64,000 nt of DNA, from assembly GCF_051622035.1 (NCBI RefSeq), contig NC_135365.1:16038001-16102000 (forward strand), read 5' to 3'. This document shows, one piece after another, positions 60,820 through 64,000 of this stretch (the first letter of the stretch is position 1; each line of letters opens with the position of its first letter). The translations under genes and the position numbers were made by a program. The DNA is from Arctopsyche grandis (Eukaryota > Arthropoda > Insecta > Trichoptera > Hydropsychidae). Under the pieces are notes generated by a model, which saw only the letters and a program-made list of their open reading frames with translations, had not been told where the DNA came from and ran no database searches.

Positions 60820-61110
60820 TAGTAGAACAGTTTGAATGGTAAATCAACTCGCGCAATCAAAATAAACGAATTTAAAATTAGCCGGAGCACGCGGGTGGAG
60901 TTGCCACAAATTCTTCCCCCGACTTTCCTCTTCCCTCCCACATATTCCCCCCCTTCTCTGTCGTTTCTGCCGCGTCGGGCAAAAGGGGTTAAAATTATCC
61001 GCGCTCGTTTCACTAATAGTCTAGTCGTTATTCATAAAGAGGGGTTATTGTGATCAGCGGTCTGCGTCATATCCGGCAACCCTTTCTAGTCCACTTCAGT
61101 CGCTGTAGGG
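60820..61110. promoter_or_regulatory. GC-enriched intronic island
   Basis: GCACGCGGGTGGAGTTGCCA, TGCCGCGTCGGGCAAAAGG and GGTTATTGTGATCAGCGG. Mirror-image frames on both strands suggest composition, not coding. Confidence 0.3.
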
Positions 61111-61974
61111 TTACCCGGTTAATTTGAAGGGATAATAAGAGAAATTTTCATCGTTAAGCAATTATTTTGTTAATGGAAATCAATTTGATTAATCAATCAG
61201 AATTATATAAAAAATATAAATTTCGATGTGTTAGGGTTACTTTTTTAGAAAATGTAATCGAACTGTTAAATTTTTATTTTTTTGTACATGCTGCTATCCA
61301 AAATCTCGGCAAAACTTATGTATATTTTAAATATTGAATATATTTTAGATTTTTGTGGAAAATAATTAATCCAATGGGTGTATGTAGATATTTTAAAATA
61401 TATTTTCACATTCCATTTTTACCTTCGACTTTTTTTTTTTTTTCATTTTAAACACACATTTGAATTTATTTTAGTATTGGAAGATAAGTTTTCCATCTCT
61501 GAATACTTCCCGCTTCTTAAATTTGTTCCTATTTATGCTAATTTTTTCAATTTAAATAATGGATTTTATTAATTTATCATATTGTTATTAATAATAGTAA
61601 TAGTGAATAATAGAATTTTTAATCTGAAATAAAATAATTAATCTCCATCTATGAATAAAATACTGTTCCTGTTCACTACTAGATAGCAGTATATATACAT
61701 ATATGCGTATAGGTACATAATTAAATTTGAAATAAAAATATTCTATAATGTTCTTCACGCATATTACTCCAAAATTTAAGTGTTCATACGAAACTTCTGA
61801 GAAATTTTAAATATTTAGCGTCATTAGCAAATTTTTCCTAGAAAAAAATAAATTCATATCTATATACATACGTATGTATATACTTATTTCGATTACGTAT
61901 AAGACCAAGCTCATAAAACAATAATATCGACCAAATTCGGACATTGTCGATGAAACACTTTTTAACTGTTGAAT

Positions 61975-62230
61975 AAGTAGCTACCCCAGCGAAGGCCGCA
62001 TAATGACCCTGTAATTTGGATCACGTGAGAGGGTCGTTAGGGTGCTAGTCGCCCAATGGCTAGTCGCCATTTAATGCGCTCACTTTCAACCCCCCAATCC
62101 CCCACTCTAGTATCATTACCGTACAGAGACTTCACCCTCACGTGTGTGACCTAAACTACCCCCAATACCTCAACAGTACATCCAAAATTACTTGACTGGA
62201 TATACTAACGAGTAGGAGATGCAAAGATGA
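61975..62230. promoter_or_regulatory. GC-enriched intronic island with direct repeat
   Basis: GGATCACGTGAGAGGG carries an E-box. GCTAGTCGCC occurs twice, 17 bases apart (near 62044 and 62061), the second followed by ATTTAATGCGC. A C-rich stretch follows. Confidence 0.35.
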
Positions 62231-63980
62231 ATACTTACGCGTGAAACTCAATTTTTGAAAGTCATACATTTACCAATTTATTTAATGTTTGAGAAGATGT
62301 TCATAGATTCAATGAATCTTCGTGTTTATTTACATAAGTATGTATGTACATTTATATGCCTGGATTTTGACACTTTCTAAAATTATATGCGTCAATTTGT
62401 AGTTGGTGTGAGTTTTATATAATTTCGCTACATACATAAATACATACGTACGTGTATTCAATTTAAGATTATTAGTGTCAATGTCAAATCGCTCAGTGGC
62501 CAAATTTATTTTATCCTCATGATGGATTACAAAACAATTTTATATAGGTAAATTGTGTTAATGTTGAACCTAATATTATTTTATAATTTATGTTATATTG
62601 TGTATCATGATGGGACATGATAGTTCAAACACATGTTTTCACGAAAATACGTTTTCTTAATATAAAGTAATGCAGACTTCGTATAAACAATTTCATGGTT
62701 TTGGGAGACCATAAGACCGCCCACCTACTATATTATTAGCTACTATACATAGTATATTACCTACAAAATTTTTGGTTCGAAAACATTCTTAGAGTTATCT
62801 TAATACGATACTCATTACCATCGTTCACAATACCTAACAAATATTAACGCTTTATTGATTTCTAAAGCTTTCGTAAAAATATCAGAACTGTCAAAACTAA
62901 AAATTTTCATTATATTACAACTGGGGCACATTGCTGAAAGTATTACATATTTGCGCTTGTAGAGCTGTGATTTACTAGATAAATTATATTCTAAGCGCCA
63001 GTTGAAATATATTACAACTGAAAATACACTTCGACTTTAGTAGACATACTTATGTATGTATATTGTATATATAATATATAATAAGAATTTTGAACTTATT
63101 GGTTTCTTTTCTCAAATCATGTACAATTTTATATATCCATTTTATGACCAAGAAAATGTGCTATAAACGAAATAAAGTAACGTGTTTTCCATATATGTAA
63201 ATGTAGAAACGTGACTTTTGACAATTTTTATTTTTGCATAACTCTTGCTAACATTGCACGGAGTTAATTTAGTAAAACGTGCCAATGAAAATAAATGAAA
63301 TTAGTTGATACTATACTTCATCAAAAATTCAATTAATACAGTACAATACAAATGTATATCCGTTGGAAAAAATGGCTTCATGCGTGTCTGAGATACTCAT
63401 AATAAAACTCAGTTTTGCTTTCAATGTTATTACATCGAAATTAATACCAAACCGAAATTACCAGCTCCTAAGTTTGATATCATATTAAATATTGCCGTCG
63501 TATGCCCAAATATATAACATAAGATTTTCCATTATTTTCCAATGTAAAAAAACACCGAAAAATATACAAAACCGCCACTTTGAAATATATATAAACATAT
63601 ATAGCGTGTTTTCACGAATCAAAATAATTCCGTCGAAATCAATTTCGTTACAACGTATTATTTTAATCTAACAATACCATCTCGTTTCGTATCGCACGTT
63701 AATACGGCGACCGTAAAAGGCAACTTCTTCGTTCGATGATTATCACACAACCGAAATAATAATAATAAAAAAATACTAAATAACGACATACACACACGCA
63801 TAAATGTTTATTCGCCTCTTCGTGATAATCGCGATATAACCCCTTGGAAAATTTGGAAGGAAATTAAAGTCGCTGTATCGTAATTGAGTTTTTAATACAT
63901 TAAATTGTTCAATTGTTCGGAGCATTGGGCGGTTTAATGGCAGTTGCCTAATGGCTTCCTTCTCATAATGAAAATAACAT

Positions 63981-64000
63981 AAATACACACACACACACAC
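63981..64000. repeat. (CA)n microsatellite at the window edge
   Basis: Alternating CA/AC continues to the last base. Confidence 0.85.

Larger units (their letters stand above)
47225..64000 (+). other. first intron of the C15-like gene (at least 16.8 kb), continuing past the window
   Basis: No homeodomain codons (for W-F-Q-N-R-R) and no convincing exon were found on the + strand to the end of the window. The intron holds three MITE copies and a series of GC-enriched islands, listed separately; between them the sequence is AT-rich with TACA/TATG microsatellites. Confidence 0.6.

Noticed and set aside
1-64000. CRISPR arrays, operons, ribosome binding sites, riboswitches
   Set aside because: The window is eukaryotic nuclear DNA with spliced genes; no regularly spaced direct repeats of CRISPR type were seen.

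Overview
This is AT-rich nuclear DNA of an animal, almost certainly an insect. The evidence is small introns with GT/AG borders, the CAAC-type start context of the homeobox gene, tRNA-derived SINEs, mariner, pogo, hAT and piggyBac elements, Gypsy-like solo LTRs, and (TACA)n/(TATG)n microsatellites everywhere. The order cannot be fixed from the window. Most of the supplied open reading frames are chance or transposon-derived; three real host genes can be rebuilt by hand.

(1) 7,901-14,776, + strand: a 13-exon gene encoding about 1,488 aa with an N-terminal FHA domain, a tandem 23-aa repeat with a GVK-LLKTP core, an RVxF-type PP1-docking motif (KKVTF) and a basic C-terminus. This is the architecture of the proliferation antigen Ki-67. 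A CpG-rich island at 4.12-4.62 kb with two E2F-like sites and a good splice donor probably holds its promoter and non-coding first exon. (2) 18,547-22,559, - strand: a nine-exon M17 leucyl aminopeptidase of the W07G4.4 type (517 aa). All exon phases agree, all metal ligands are present, and a likely non-coding first exon lies near 25.2 kb. It is tail-to-tail with gene 1. (3) 46,501-47,224, + strand: the first coding exon of an NK-like homeobox gene with an engrailed-homology repressor motif, probably C15/clawless (the TLX family). Its homeodomain is not in the window, so its first intron runs at least 16.8 kb to the right edge.

The 21 kb between genes 2 and 3, and the long first intron of gene 3, hold islands of unusually GC-rich, non-coding sequence in an otherwise AT-rich, repeat-filled background. 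That pattern fits the regulatory landscape of a developmental transcription factor.

The rest is a well-preserved mobile-element record. There are eleven SINE copies that share a body and hairpin tail but carry two different tRNA-like heads. There are four solo LTRs with perfect 4-bp target duplications, and hAT elements nested in one another with perfect 8-bp duplications. Also present are piggyBac-, Harbinger- and pogo-like elements, LINE tails of three types, a broken mariner, a four-copy MITE family around gene 3, and a 270-bp near-perfect palindrome (128 of 130 paired positions) just upstream of the aminopeptidase.
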